Position numbers and translations under genes: made by a program. The notes beneath the pieces were generated by a model. The model did not search any database, had not been told where the DNA came from, and saw only the letters and a program-made list of their open reading frames with translations. Positions 7,815 to 15,801 of a DNA stretch of 23,631 bases are shown piece after piece; the first letter of the stretch is position 1, and each line of letters opens with the position of its first letter. The stretch comes from a virus: positions 1 to 23,631 of IMG/VR virus record IMGVR_UViG_3300022929_003665. One strand, 5' to 3'.

Positions 7815-8063
7815 TTACTTTGTTATTTTTTTGTATTTGTACTTCTTAGATATCTCGGTATTGAAAAATTTACCTTGCGATTCAGCCAATCTGAATTTTG
7901 TATAAGTCTTGTGAGGTACCTCAACATATTCATACTCAGTACCATTCTTAAATGTTGCTACTAATGTTTTTTTGTCTAAGTCGTAAACGGTCTTCATAAG
8001 ATTTGAAGATTCAATCTCGTTGATGATTTGTTTACCTACGATTTTTTCACTTTTGATTGCCAT
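7815..8063 (-). CDS. KTSC-domain small protein
   Basis: This 82-aa protein has most of its length matching the KTSC domain pattern: a Tyr-Asp-rich strand (KTVYDLDKKTLVATF), then NGTEYEYVEVP, then KTYTKFRLAESQGKFFNTEI and KKYKYKKI. KTSC domains (named for a lysyl-tRNA synthetase association) are small, of unknown biochemical role, and common as stand-alone genes in phages and bacteria. Its start codon lies 1 nt after the stop of the upstream gene, so the pair is one transcription unit. Confidence 0.85.
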   Translation of the reverse strand: MAIKSEKIVGKQIINEIESSNLMKTVYDLDKKTLVATFKNGTEYEYVEVPHKTYTKFRLAESQGKFFNTEISKKYKYKKITK

Positions 8064-8064
8064 A

Positions 8065-8361
8065 TTATAAAGGATATTTATCTTCTAACTTAGACAACTT
8101 TCTGGAAATGTAACTATCAAAATTCTTTTTGACATCATCATCCCACATACCGTGCTTTTCTAATTCGTCTCTTAAGTTTTGAATTTTCTGAATAAGATTG
8201 TCTCTCATCATAAACACCTCTACAGGTGCCGATGAGATACTTGTTAAATCTTCTTGACTAAAACCCGCGTCACTAAGTGCCATTCTCATTTGAATGAACG
8301 CCTTTTCAATTGACTCTAAATCACCAAACTCCTTAATATAATCTAACCACGGTATTCTCAT
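8065..8361 (-). CDS. Unrecognised 98-aa helical protein
   Basis: The protein starts MRIPWLDYIKEFGDLESIEK and is predicted mostly helical with heptad-like regions (NLIQKIQNLRDELEKHG and SYISRKLSKLEDKYPL). It has no cysteine, signal or membrane segment. It is the first gene of a two-gene unit with the KTSC protein, with a 1-nt gap. TATTTAT at 8366-8372 lies 4 nt upstream of the ATG, directly after the terminator of the UVR-domain gene. No function is assigned. Confidence 0.8.
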   Translation of the reverse strand: MRIPWLDYIKEFGDLESIEKAFIQMRMALSDAGFSQEDLTSISSAPVEVFMMRDNLIQKIQNLRDELEKHGMWDDDVKKNFDSYISRKLSKLEDKYPL

Positions 8362-8373
8362 ACCAATAAATAT

Positions 8374-8397
8374 AAAAAAACCCCGATTTCTCGGGGT
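8374..8397 (-). terminator. Rho-independent terminator of the UVR-domain gene
   Basis: On the minus strand a 7-bp G/C-rich stem (ACCCCGA with TCGGGGT, arms 8380-8386 and 8391-8397) with a GAAA loop is followed by an uninterrupted run of seven T. It lies 7 nt after the stop of the UVR-domain gene. Confidence 0.9.
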
Positions 8398-8404
8398 CTT
8401 TAAT

Positions 8405-8758
8405 TTAGGACTGTAACTTTTTTATTTTATCCCTTAATTCAATTGCTTTCTCAAAGTCTTCCTTTTCAATAGATTTCTGAAGTTTCGACTTTAACTCTTG
8501 AATCTTCTCACTGTTTTCCTCCAATGATTTAATCTTATCACGAAGTTCTACAGCCTTCTCAAATTCTTGTTTCTCAACAGCATCTTGGAGCTCAGATTTT
8601 AAGGAATATAATTCATCTGTTGAGTTATCACCTGATTTGGTGGTGTAGGTAAAATAAAATCCGTTAGGTCCCACCTTGTAATAAGTTGGTTCAACGTTAT
8701 CGAATAAAGATTCGAATTCTCTAAAAATTTCGTCAAAAATACTTTTTCTGTTAAACAT
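8405..8758 (-). CDS. Tandem UVR-domain protein (McsA-like C-terminal part)
   Basis: This 117-aa protein is counted from ATG 8756-8758; an upstream in-frame TTG at 8813-8815 is rejected. Residues 53-80 and 89-116 are two UVR motifs of the form LKxxLQxAVExxxFEKAxELRDKIKxLE. UVR motifs mediate protein contacts in UvrB/UvrC, ClpC and the ClpC regulator McsA. The N-terminus (1-50: FDEIFREFESLFD, then YYKVGPNGFYFTYTT) lacks the CxxC zinc fingers of McsA. The gene is divergent from a ClpC-like ATPase whose middle domain carries a related sequence ([17 protein letters not shown]), which suggests the two proteins interact. It has its own terminator, so it is a single-gene unit. The UVR call is strong; the adaptor role is inference. 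Confidence 0.85.
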   Translation of the reverse strand: MFNRKSIFDEIFREFESLFDNVEPTYYKVGPNGFYFTYTTKSGDNSTDELYSLKSELQDAVEKQEFEKAVELRDKIKSLEENSEKIQELKSKLQKSIEKEDFEKAIELRDKIKKLQS

Positions 8759-8834
8759 AGTGTTCGTTTTAATTTTTTTATTATCTTTGTAACTCCATAA
8801 AGAAAAGTATGCCAAAACTGAAAAAGGAATGTAT

Positions 8835-8872
8835 AACTGACATTCTGTCAGTTTTTTGAAAATTAACTGACA
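8835..8872. promoter_or_regulatory. Operator-like AACTGACA repeats between divergent UVR and ClpC-like genes
   Basis: AACTGACA (8835-8842) and its exact inverted complement TGTCAGTT (8846-8853) are separated by 3 nt, and a third direct copy of AACTGACA lies at 8865-8872. The direct copies start 30 nt apart, close to three helical turns. A T-run after the inverted pair could make a weak plus-strand hairpin, but no plus gene ends here. A regulator-binding site serving one or both divergent genes is more likely. Confidence 0.55.
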
Positions 8873-8909
8873 ATTTTGGAAATGGTGTATTTTGTATTAG
8901 AAATTGTCT

Positions 8910-8917
8910 TATATTTG
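8910..8917 (+). promoter_or_regulatory. Bacteroidota-type -7 box (TATATTTG) for the ClpC-like gene
   Basis: TATATTTG matches the TAnnTTTG -7 consensus, 25 nt before the ATG at 8943. The nearest TTTG (8891-8894) is only 15 nt upstream, shorter than the usual spacing of about 20, so the -33 element is poor. With the AACTGACA repeats further upstream this is consistent with an activated promoter, but not proof of one. Confidence 0.65.
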
Positions 8918-8942
8918 TAGAGTCAAAATAAAAAGAACAACT

Positions 8943-10961
8943 ATGATTGAATCTGTAGACCCGAACGAAAGTTCAAAAGGAAAAAAGGAAAGAGGACCAA
9001 AATCAGGAACACCTGTTTTGGATAATTTCTCACGTGACCTTATCCGTTTAGCGGAACAAGGTAAGTTAGACCCTGTTGTGGGTCGTGACCGTGAGATTGA
9101 CCGTATTGCTCAAATCCTTTCTCGTAGAAAGAAAAATAACCCCATCATCATTGGCGAACCTGGTTGTGGTAAGACTGCAATCGTTGAAGGATTGGCGATG
9201 AAAATTTACGAAGGTGATTGTCCTCGTAACCTTAGCGATAAACGTATCGTATCTTTAGATATGACATCTATTGTCGCAGGGACAAAGTATCGTGGACAGT
9301 TTGAGGAGCGTCTTAAGGTAATCTTGGACGAGTTGCATGATAACCCTGATATCATTGTGTTTATCGATGAGATTCACACCATCATCGGGGCTGGTAACTC
9401 ATCAGGTTCATTGGACGCTTCCAACATCTTCAAACCAGCATTGGCACGTGGTGAACTACAATGTGTCGGTGCAACCACTCTCGATGAATATCGTGAGAAC
9501 ATTGAGAAAGACGGAGCATTGGAACGTCGTTTTCAAAAAGTAATGGTGGATGGTGCCACCCCTGAGGAGACCATGATTATCTTGGATAACCTAAAGTCTC
9601 GTTATGAAAAGCACCATAAAGTAAACTACTCGAAAGAGTCATTGGAGGCTTGTGTATATTTGGCTGACCGTTACATCACCGACCGTGAATTCCCTGATAA
9701 GGCAATTGACATCATGGATGAGGTGGGTGCTCGTAGTCAGATTTCTGTGAAACTTCCCGAAGAGATTGAGAAACTCAAAGAGAAGGCGAATCAGATTAAA
9801 CAGGAAAAAATCAACGTGGTCAAGGCTCAGGATTATGAGAAGGCAGCACACTTACGAGACAAAGAGAAGAAAATCTTGAAAGAACTCGATAAGGTAAAGG
9901 CTGAATTCGAAAAGAAGCAAGACGAAGAACGTCAAGAAATCACTGAGGATATGGTATATGATGTAGTTTCAAACATGACTAAGATTCCTGTATCCAAATT
10001 GAACCAAAACGAAATGGAAGGTCTTTTGGATTTGGAAGGTAATCTGAACACATCAGTTATCGGACAAGAAGTGGCGGTCAAAAAGATTTCAAAAGCTATC
10101 CGCAGAAACCGTGTGGGGATTAAGGACCCCAACCGACCAATCGGTTCGTTTATCTTCTTGGGTTCAACAGGTGTGGGTAAAACTCACTTGGCGAAACAAT
10201 TGGCAAAACAAATCTTCGGAGATGAAGAATCTCTCATCCGTGTGGATATGAGTGAATACCAAGAGAAGTACACCATGTCACGTCTCATCGGTTCCCCTCC
10301 AGGATATGTGGGTCACAACGAAGGTGGTCAACTTACCGAAGCAGTCAAAAACAAACCTTACTCAGTAGTATTGTTTGATGAGATTGAAAAAGCAAACAAG
10401 GACATCTTCTCATTATTACTACAGGTGTTGGACGATGGTCACCTCACGGACAGTTTCGGTCGTAAAATCAACTTTAAGAACTGTTTGATTATTATGACTT
10501 CAAACTTGGGTGTGAAGAAACTACAAGACTTCGGAGCGGGTGTCGGATTTGATACCTCAGCAAGAATGAGTGGTGATGAGGACCTGAAAAAGGCTCTCCT
10601 ACAAAAAGAACTTAAAAACCACTTCACCCCTGAGTTCTTGAACCGTCTCGATGAAGTGATTGTCTTCAACCCTCTAAAAGAGAAAGAAGTACGTTCAATT
10701 GTGGATATCGAATTGGGTAAACTCACCAAACGTTTGGAGAAACTCGGTTACCACATCAACTTCACCGATGAAGTGAGAGATATGTTGGCTGACGTAGGTT
10801 TCGATGAGAAATACGGAGCACGTCCTATCAAACGAGCAATCCAAGAGAAAATCGAGGATTACATCTCAGAAGAGGTATTACGTCAAAAGATTAAAATCGG
10901 ACGTGAATACCAAATGAAGATGAACGAAGAAGAAGTAACCATTGAGGAAGGGGTAAATTAA
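8943..10961 (+). CDS. ClpC-like double AAA+ unfoldase without N-domain
   Basis: This 672-aa protein is counted from ATG 8943; an in-frame TTG at 8904 would lie upstream of or within the promoter. Bacterial ClpC is about 810-850 aa, and here the N-terminal double-repeat adaptor domain is replaced by a 25-residue charged tail. D1 has Walker A GEPGCGKT (71-78), Walker B IVFIDE (138-143) and arginine-finger region ERRF. A ClpC-type middle domain with a UVR-like motif is at about 275-320. D2 has GSTGVGKT (407-414), VVLFDE (475-480) and GARP sensor 2 (625-628). VGF (534-536) in the D2 loop matches the ClpP-docking loop of ClpC. These features predict ATP-driven unfolding and threading into a ClpP barrel, probably the host's, as none is encoded here. 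Confidence 0.95.
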   Translation: MIESVDPNESSKGKKERGPKSGTPVLDNFSRDLIRLAEQGKLDPVVGRDREIDRIAQILSRRKKNNPIIIGEPGCGKTAIVEGLAMKIYEGDCPRNLSDKRIVSLDMTSIVAGTKYRGQFEERLKVILDELHDNPDIIVFIDEIHTIIGAGNSSGSLDASNIFKPALARGELQCVGATTLDEYRENIEKDGALERRFQKVMVDGATPEETMIILDNLKSRYEKHHKVNYSKESLEACVYLADRYITDREFPDKAIDIMDEVGARSQISVKLPEEIEKLKEKANQIKQEKINVVKAQDYEKAAHLRDKEKKILKELDKVKAEFEKKQDEERQEITEDMVYDVVSNMTKIPVSKLNQNEMEGLLDLEGNLNTSVIGQEVAVKKISKAIRRNRVGIKDPNRPIGSFIFLGSTGVGKTHLAKQLAKQIFGDEESLIRVDMSEYQEKYTMSRLIGSPPGYVGHNEGGQLTEAVKNKPYSVVLFDEIEKANKDIFSLLLQVLDDGHLTDSFGRKINFKNCLIIMTSNLGVKKLQDFGAGVGFDTSARMSGDEDLKKALLQKELKNHFTPEFLNRLDEVIVFNPLKEKEVRSIVDIELGKLTKRLEKLGYHINFTDEVRDMLADVGFDEKYGARPIKRAIQEKIEDYISEEVLRQKIKIGREYQMKMNEEEVTIEEGVN

Positions 10962-10973
10962 TATCCCTTCCGA

Positions 10974-11005
10974 TTTGGAAGTTAAGAAATTAGATACTAT
11001 ATTTG
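10974..11005 (+). promoter_or_regulatory. Bacteroidota-type promoter of the M20 peptidase gene
   Basis: TTTG (10974-10977), a 20-nt spacer and TATATTTG (10998-11005) match the -33/-7 consensus. The start codon is 18 nt further on. This implies the peptidase gene is not solely dependent on read-through from the ClpC-like gene. Confidence 0.8.
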
Positions 11006-11023
11006 TATCAAATTAAAGGACAC

Positions 11024-12106
11024 ATGGACAACATTACATTAAATCGTTTCAAAGAACTCTTATCGGTTCCTTCAAAAACCTATCAAGAGGACAAGATGGT
11101 AGAATACCTTTCTTGGGTCTTAGATAGTATGGACGGGGTAGAATACTACACCGATGAGATGAACAACATCTACGCCACAAAACGTCAAGATGGCTTTAAC
11201 GGTTACTTCCCAATGTTTGTGGCACATACGGATACTGTACATGCCATGGTCCCTGAAATTGTTGTTAAGGAACAAACACTTCCCAAACCACCTACCTTCG
11301 GACGGACATTCGATGATACACAATACGATGTCCTGAAAGCTTACACTCCTGACGGAAATCCAACGGGTATTGGTGGTGATGATAAGTGTGGCATCTTTAT
11401 TTGTTTGGAATTACTCCGAGTACTGTCAAATGTAAAAGTAGGGTTTTTCGTCTCTGAGGAGACTGGTTGTATCGGGTCCAGCAAATGTGATGTCAAGTTC
11501 CTTAACAATGTAGGATATGTCGTTCAATACGATGCACCTGGTAACCATCTAATTACCGAGATATGCTCGGGAGTTCGCCTGTTTGAGGAAAACGGGGAAT
11601 TCATCAACAGAGCACTACCTGTAATTAAGAAAACCATGGAAACGGATATGGAACAACAGTCACACCCTTTTACTGACGTGTCTCAGATTAAGAAGAAAAG
11701 TGACGTTTCTTGTATCAATCTTTCCTGTGGGTATTACCAAATGCATACCCCCAACGAATTCGTAGTGTTGGACGATGTGGAGAAGGCCATCAGAACAGGT
11801 ATTAACTTGGTCAACGAGTTTGGGTATGAAAAGCAAGAGTTCGCCTACGAACCACCAGTATATTCTTACGGAGGTTTGTTTAATCTTGATGATGCCGAAG
11901 ACGACTTGGGTGATTGGGATAATACTCTGTTCGATGGATTAGATGATGAGACTTATGAGTTGAATGACCACAAAGTAGTTGTTGAATGGGGTGGAGTTAC
12001 CATTGAGAGTAATCACACTGGTGATGTCCTATACTTAGATGAGGACGACGCAGTTGAACTTTATAAAATATTAAGGGAAAACTTCTTACTCAAAGGGGTC
12101 GAATAA
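11024..12106 (+). CDS. M20-type zinc metallopeptidase (PepT/aminoacylase fold)
   Basis: This 360-aa protein is counted from ATG 11024; the upstream in-frame TTG at 11003 is inside the -7 box. All hallmark metal and catalytic motifs of M20-type dinuclear zinc exopeptidases are present: FVAHTDTV (His68, Asp70), GIGGDDKCGIF (bridging Asp119), FVSEETGCIG (catalytic Glu145/146), VQYDAPG (Asp170) and YYQMHTPNEFV (His241). There is no signal peptide, so it is probably cytoplasmic. Family members trim short peptides or acyl-amino acids. A C-terminal extension of about 85 residues is very acidic (NLDDAEDDLGDWDN). Placed after the ClpC-like gene, it could finish degrading peptides released by Clp proteolysis (inference). 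The 3' end overlaps the convergent next gene by 21 nt. Confidence 0.92.
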   Translation: MDNITLNRFKELLSVPSKTYQEDKMVEYLSWVLDSMDGVEYYTDEMNNIYATKRQDGFNGYFPMFVAHTDTVHAMVPEIVVKEQTLPKPPTFGRTFDDTQYDVLKAYTPDGNPTGIGGDDKCGIFICLELLRVLSNVKVGFFVSEETGCIGSSKCDVKFLNNVGYVVQYDAPGNHLITEICSGVRLFEENGEFINRALPVIKKTMETDMEQQSHPFTDVSQIKKKSDVSCINLSCGYYQMHTPNEFVVLDDVEKAIRTGINLVNEFGYEKQEFAYEPPVYSYGGLFNLDDAEDDLGDWDNTLFDGLDDETYELNDHKVVVEWGGVTIESNHTGDVLYLDEDDAVELYKILRENFLLKGVE

Positions 12107-13942
12107 CTGATAGTTATTCATCAAAGAAATAATAGAGGAAAGTTTCGACTTTCCTTTTTTTGTTTCAAAAGAATCTATATCGGAATTAAATCTACTAAGA
12201 GTAAATTTCACTTTATTCGTTTCTGGGTCCACACCATCAATCCTGATATTTGCATCTTCAGATGTTGGTATTGGAATATTCTTTCCAAATCTACCATACA
12301 TTTCCTTCACTCTATTCATAACATTTAGGTACTGGTCGAAGTCTAAGAAGAAATCAGCATCATCCAATTTATCATATTCCTTTTCTAATATATTTGATAA
12401 ATCATCATTGAAATAATGGTCAAACGTCTCACTGTCGAAATTGTTATAGATGACGTCGTATGGATAATCTATCGGGAATGAAACTCTATGTGGTATTACA
12501 TTTTTCAACATATCAGTAAGATTCAAATCCTTTAGGTAATCCTCAGATTCAAATAATTCTAATAAATCTTTCAAATCAATATTATAGTTGTAAAAACAAC
12601 TTTCAGAATTATTTTTATGGAAACCTATTTCAGACAATATATCACATAACTCTTCTGTAAATTCTTTCTGAGTACCTCTTTCCATGGCTTGGTTTTGTGC
12701 GATTGAGTACGTATCACTTAAATTACTCATAAAGTCATCACCCAATTTATCTACCATAAATTTGGCCAACTCTTTTTCACCATCCTGTTTAACACTATAG
12801 GTACCATCATTATCAACAATCAGGTTTGACACCTCAGGGTCATAAATTTCAATAATTTCTTTTAGTTTTTTCAAATGTTCGTTTGAGAAATAACTAAACA
12901 CATAACCCTCAAGGAAATCATCATCAAAGTTATAGGGGTCGTATAGACTTAATTCAGAACCGTAAGGTGGGTCAATAATATCACTGATGAATCTAAGGTC
13001 ACCTTCATCAACATCTTCCTCAAAAAACTTAAGGAATTCTTCAGGACCATCAAATTTGAGTTTTACTACAAACTTATCATCCCCTTCTTTTTCAATCTTA
13101 ACCAAATGGTCACTTTGTATTCTACCTCTGACGTGGTCTATTTTACCTTCTTGTATACCTTTTAATGTTTCGTAATGTTTGTTTCCTTTAACCAACTTTC
13201 TGATTTGTTCTTGGATTGGTGAGAATCTATCTAACAATACATCTAAGCTTCTTACGGAGTCTTTCTGGTCATATACCTCCGTTGTACCGTTACTTCTTAC
13301 AAATAAGGCCATCTTACCCCACGTGGAATCTTTCGATGTCTTATCAATGATATAAAATAGGTTTCCTTCTTCTGAATATTTGTCAAAATATCGGGTATCG
13401 TCTTTTGTCGTTGTACACCATTTGGTTCCAGCTCCATAGTAACACGAAGCACCGTGAGAATACGGTTGAACAATTAAGAACCTATTATCTTCATATATTC
13501 TATCAGACTCGCCCTTAACTTCCTTTTCTTTTTGGACCATGATTTGTCTCTGACGGACAGCGTTCATCACCGCTTGTAATCCCCAAATACTATATTTGTT
13601 AATGTCTTTAGGTGATGACTTAATCTTAGAAGCATCAACAAATGATGATGTTGAGGCTGCGTAGTCAATATCTTCTGGTTTGATTGCCGTGGCACTCTTA
13701 TGGAAACTTTCAATAAGGTCAATGAATAAATTTACATTGTCAGCAACTGAGAACGTAATTGGGTCACCGAGACTAATCATTTGTTTAATCATCCACTCAG
13801 AATACTTTTTGGTTGCTGAAGGGTCACCGTCGATAAGTTTCTCCAACAACTCAGTGGCATCGGCAAAGGTAGGACTGTCCTTGTACTTATCTATAAGGTT
13901 CTCCTTTTTACCTTCGAGTAGTATGTTCTGAAATTTAATCAT
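12086..13942 (-). CDS. Large protein with Cys/Trp motif (GAGTKWCT), function unknown
   Basis: This 618-aa protein starts at ATG 13940-13942. Its best-defined part is residues about 150-225: IYEDNRFLIVQPYSHGASCYYGAGTKWCTTT, then F.KYSEEGNLFYIID and WGKMALFVRSNG. This gives a pair of Cys (167, 176), an invariant-looking Gly-Thr-Lys-Trp-Cys-Thr and a beta-rich continuation. I have an impression of related motifs in hypothetical proteins of large phages but cannot name a family. The rest is acidic, rich in Asp/Tyr/Phe and probably helical repeats (FDSETFDHYFNDDLSNILEK). No signal or membrane segment. TATTTATA at 13953-13960 lies 10 nt upstream. It overlaps the convergent peptidase gene by 21 nt. 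Confidence 0.88.
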   Translation of the reverse strand: MIKFQNILLEGKKENLIDKYKDSPTFADATELLEKLIDGDPSATKKYSEWMIKQMISLGDPITFSVADNVNLFIDLIESFHKSATAIKPEDIDYAASTSSFVDASKIKSSPKDINKYSIWGLQAVMNAVRQRQIMVQKEKEVKGESDRIYEDNRFLIVQPYSHGASCYYGAGTKWCTTTKDDTRYFDKYSEEGNLFYIIDKTSKDSTWGKMALFVRSNGTTEVYDQKDSVRSLDVLLDRFSPIQEQIRKLVKGNKHYETLKGIQEGKIDHVRGRIQSDHLVKIEKEGDDKFVVKLKFDGPEEFLKFFEEDVDEGDLRFISDIIDPPYGSELSLYDPYNFDDDFLEGYVFSYFSNEHLKKLKEIIEIYDPEVSNLIVDNDGTYSVKQDGEKELAKFMVDKLGDDFMSNLSDTYSIAQNQAMERGTQKEFTEELCDILSEIGFHKNNSESCFYNYNIDLKDLLELFESEDYLKDLNLTDMLKNVIPHRVSFPIDYPYDVIYNNFDSETFDHYFNDDLSNILEKEYDKLDDADFFLDFDQYLNVMNRVKEMYGRFGKNIPIPTSEDANIRIDGVDPETNKVKFTLSRFNSDIDSFETKKGKSKLSSIISLMNNYQLFDPFE

Positions 13943-13968
13943 AAAAGTTAACTATAAATACTTGACAG

Positions 13969-14000
13969 TTTGGATAATTGATAAATAACCCTTATATTTG
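13969..14000 (+). promoter_or_regulatory. Bacteroidota-type promoter of the exported CAP-like gene
   Basis: TTTG (13969-13972), a 20-nt spacer and TATATTTG (13993-14000). The ATG follows 19 nt later. The TATTTATA motif of the divergent 618-aa gene lies 8 nt upstream of the -33 box, so both directions are served from a gap of about 75 nt. Confidence 0.8.
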
Positions 14001-14019
14001 AAGTATAGATAAACAACAT

Positions 14020-14559
14020 ATGAAAAAGATAATCAACATAATTTTATTCACCCTACTTTCAACTCCCGTATTTTCACAAGGGTTTAATGACTCCATCATG
14101 AATCAGGTTTTGTTTGATGAAGTAATTGCGTACCATGAAAAACGAAACAACAAGGTTGAGGTTTATTTTAGTAAAGTAGGTGCGGAATTACACAGTAAGG
14201 GTTCTGTTGAATATATGAAAAATAATGGTTGTCGTCACAGACCTTCACACAGCTATCTTAATTCGTTACCCAAAAATGAAGTAATTATGATTCTAAATGA
14301 TATTGGTGTTGATACTACTGAATATGATTATATTGGTAGGGGTGAAATACTGGCAAGAATATCAATAAGAGGTCAAACCACTTATCAAGACGTTGCAAAA
14401 AAAGCTATTAATGGATGGTTAAAATCAAAAGGTCACCAAGGAACCATCATGAATATTGGGATGTTTGGAGAACTTGAAATTTTAGGTATTAGTTCTAGTT
14501 ATAATGAGAAAACGAGAAGTGTAGATATCGCCTTGACTCTATTCTCTGCACTTAAATAA
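14020..14559 (+). CDS. Exported CAP/SCP-like domain protein
   Basis: This 179-aa protein has a clear Sec signal peptide (KKIINIILFTLLSTPVFSQ, cleavage near residue 20) and no lipobox Cys. The mature part has features of the CAP (SCP/PR-1) fold: GRGEILARIS (107-116), which resembles the family's GENI strand, and AINGWLKSKGHQGTIMN (129-145), which resembles the family's W..SxGHR.NIL signature with His139. A C-terminal strand (SVDIALTLFSALK) fits the last family strand. The upstream CAP His is not unambiguous. CAP proteins are secreted, with poorly known roles in bacteria (lipid binding, adhesion, sometimes protease-like). In this host it would be released to the periplasm. CAP assignment is moderate; export is strong. 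Confidence 0.85.
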   Translation: MKKIINIILFTLLSTPVFSQGFNDSIMNQVLFDEVIAYHEKRNNKVEVYFSKVGAELHSKGSVEYMKNNGCRHRPSHSYLNSLPKNEVIMILNDIGVDTTEYDYIGRGEILARISIRGQTTYQDVAKKAINGWLKSKGHQGTIMNIGMFGELEILGISSSYNEKTRSVDIALTLFSALK

Positions 14560-14561
14560 AA

Positions 14562-14585
14562 AACCTCTCAATGAGAGGTTTTTTT
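14562..14585. terminator. Bidirectional terminator between convergent genes
   Basis: AACCTCTCA (14562-14570) and TGAGAGGTT (14572-14580) form a stem flanked by A-run on the left and T-run on the right, so it can stop transcription from both the CAP-like gene (ends 14559) and the OmpA-like gene (ends 14587). Confidence 0.92.
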
Positions 14586-14586
14586 A

Positions 14587-15774
14587 TTAGTTTCGTGTAG
14601 TTTCTGTATATTTCGGTATATTAAAAGTAATTCTTCTGTTAGGTTGAGTATCTTTTGGTTTTGTTGGTTTTTCTTTTGACCATGCAGAACCAAATTTACT
14701 TGTCTCACCATGACCCTTACTTTTGATAGTCACATTAATACCTAAACTATTAAATATTTCTTGTAAATCCTCAGCAACTTTCTTAGCCCTTTCTTCAGAT
14801 AGACATAAATTGTACTGACCTCTTGTTCCATCACCATATCCTCTACATCCAGTGAATTTTCCTTGAACTTGTTCATTAGGGTCATTATCACGAGACGCAT
14901 AACCATTTACTACTAAATTTTGTTTTTGTAAAAATTCTTTAAGTCCTCGCATACGTTTAAGTCCTTGACTTAAATCATTCTTAAACTTATTTAATATTTC
15001 TTGATAACCTGAAGGGTCAATCATATCGATAGTGTCAAACTTAAATACATCAACCAAGTCTAATTTAATCTTTTCAGTTGCAAATTCATCAGTATTAATT
15101 GTTTCACCTTCTGGTGATTGTGGTGGAAGAATATATACTTCACCTAACTTTATAGTTAAACCACCAAACTCAACCGCCAACATTATATTTTTATTTAAGC
15201 CAAATTTACCACCACCAGTCTTAAAAAAATCACCTAATGGCATTTCATTACCTCTCACATATGGTCGTTTACCTCTGCGATTTTTTTTTCTATTCCTAAA
15301 TTGTGTTACGGCTATATCATTAGTAGACATAACACTAAGAGATAAGGGAACTGATAATGTATCCATTTGATTTTTGACATACTCATTATCATTATAAAAC
15401 CTTTCTAAAACTTCATCACCATCCCAAATATCATTATAAAAAGTAGAAAGTGGTACTGAACCTACCGTGTACTTTTTACTTGGTATATTTTTTCTAAACC
15501 ATGTAGGAAGATTATTAACAAGTCTATAATAATTTATTGGTACATTGATATTTGCAATTGTTAATATCATAGGATTATTATATGGGTCTTCATTATTTTT
15601 AGACTCAATCACTACATTAAAACTATTTAAGATATCACCCTGTTTTTCTATCATGACAGATTCAATTTTATCATTAAGTTTGTCCAGTAAGACACTCTCA
15701 GTTTGTTCAGACAAAACTTTCTGAACCAGTTTCTCTATATCGGCTTCCGTTAAACGAATGGTTTTCTTTCCCAT
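14587..15774 (-). CDS. OmpA-like peptidoglycan-binding domain protein, phage-type N-terminus
   Basis: This 395-aa protein starts at ATG 15772-15774. The first 25 residues (KKTIRLTEADIEKLVQKVLSEQ) form an amphipathic helix of a kind I associate with the N-termini of Bacteroidota phage proteins; there is no signal peptide. The middle (about 30-250) is not recognised. The C-terminal 140 residues match the OmpA-like fold: an L..M..L..FL helix then NLVVNGYASRD, then LCLSEERAKKVAEDLQEIFNSLGI, IKSKGHGET and QPNRRITFNI, the last with the NRR(I/V) motif. OmpA domains bind the diaminopimelate peptide of peptidoglycan. Without a signal peptide it may be a virion/tail or late lysis protein. TATTTATA lies at 15792-15799. 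Confidence 0.85.
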   Translation of the reverse strand: MGKKTIRLTEADIEKLVQKVLSEQTESVLLDKLNDKIESVMIEKQGDILNSFNVVIESKNNEDPYNNPMILTIANINVPINYYRLVNNLPTWFRKNIPSKKYTVGSVPLSTFYNDIWDGDEVLERFYNDNEYVKNQMDTLSVPLSLSVMSTNDIAVTQFRNRKKNRRGKRPYVRGNEMPLGDFFKTGGGKFGLNKNIMLAVEFGGLTIKLGEVYILPPQSPEGETINTDEFATEKIKLDLVDVFKFDTIDMIDPSGYQEILNKFKNDLSQGLKRMRGLKEFLQKQNLVVNGYASRDNDPNEQVQGKFTGCRGYGDGTRGQYNLCLSEERAKKVAEDLQEIFNSLGINVTIKSKGHGETSKFGSAWSKEKPTKPKDTQPNRRITFNIPKYTETTRN

Positions 15775-15801
15775 AATTAAAAATCTTTTTCTATAAATAT
15801 A

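Noticed and set aside
8759-8815. 19-residue N-terminal extension of the UVR protein from TTG 8813-8815
   Set aside because: It is lysine/asparagine-rich without family features, and the ATG at 8756-8758 begins a plausible protein.
8835-8860. Rho-independent terminator on the plus strand
   Set aside because: The stem and T-run resemble one, but no plus-strand gene ends here; the third half-site copy favours a regulator site.
8904-8942. N-terminal extension of the ClpC-like protein from TTG 8904
   Set aside because: The TTG lies upstream of and across the -7 box, so it would not be in the transcript. ATG 8943 gives a normal start.
11003-11023. TTG start for the M20 peptidase
   Set aside because: It lies within the -7 box TATATTTG; ATG 11024 is used.
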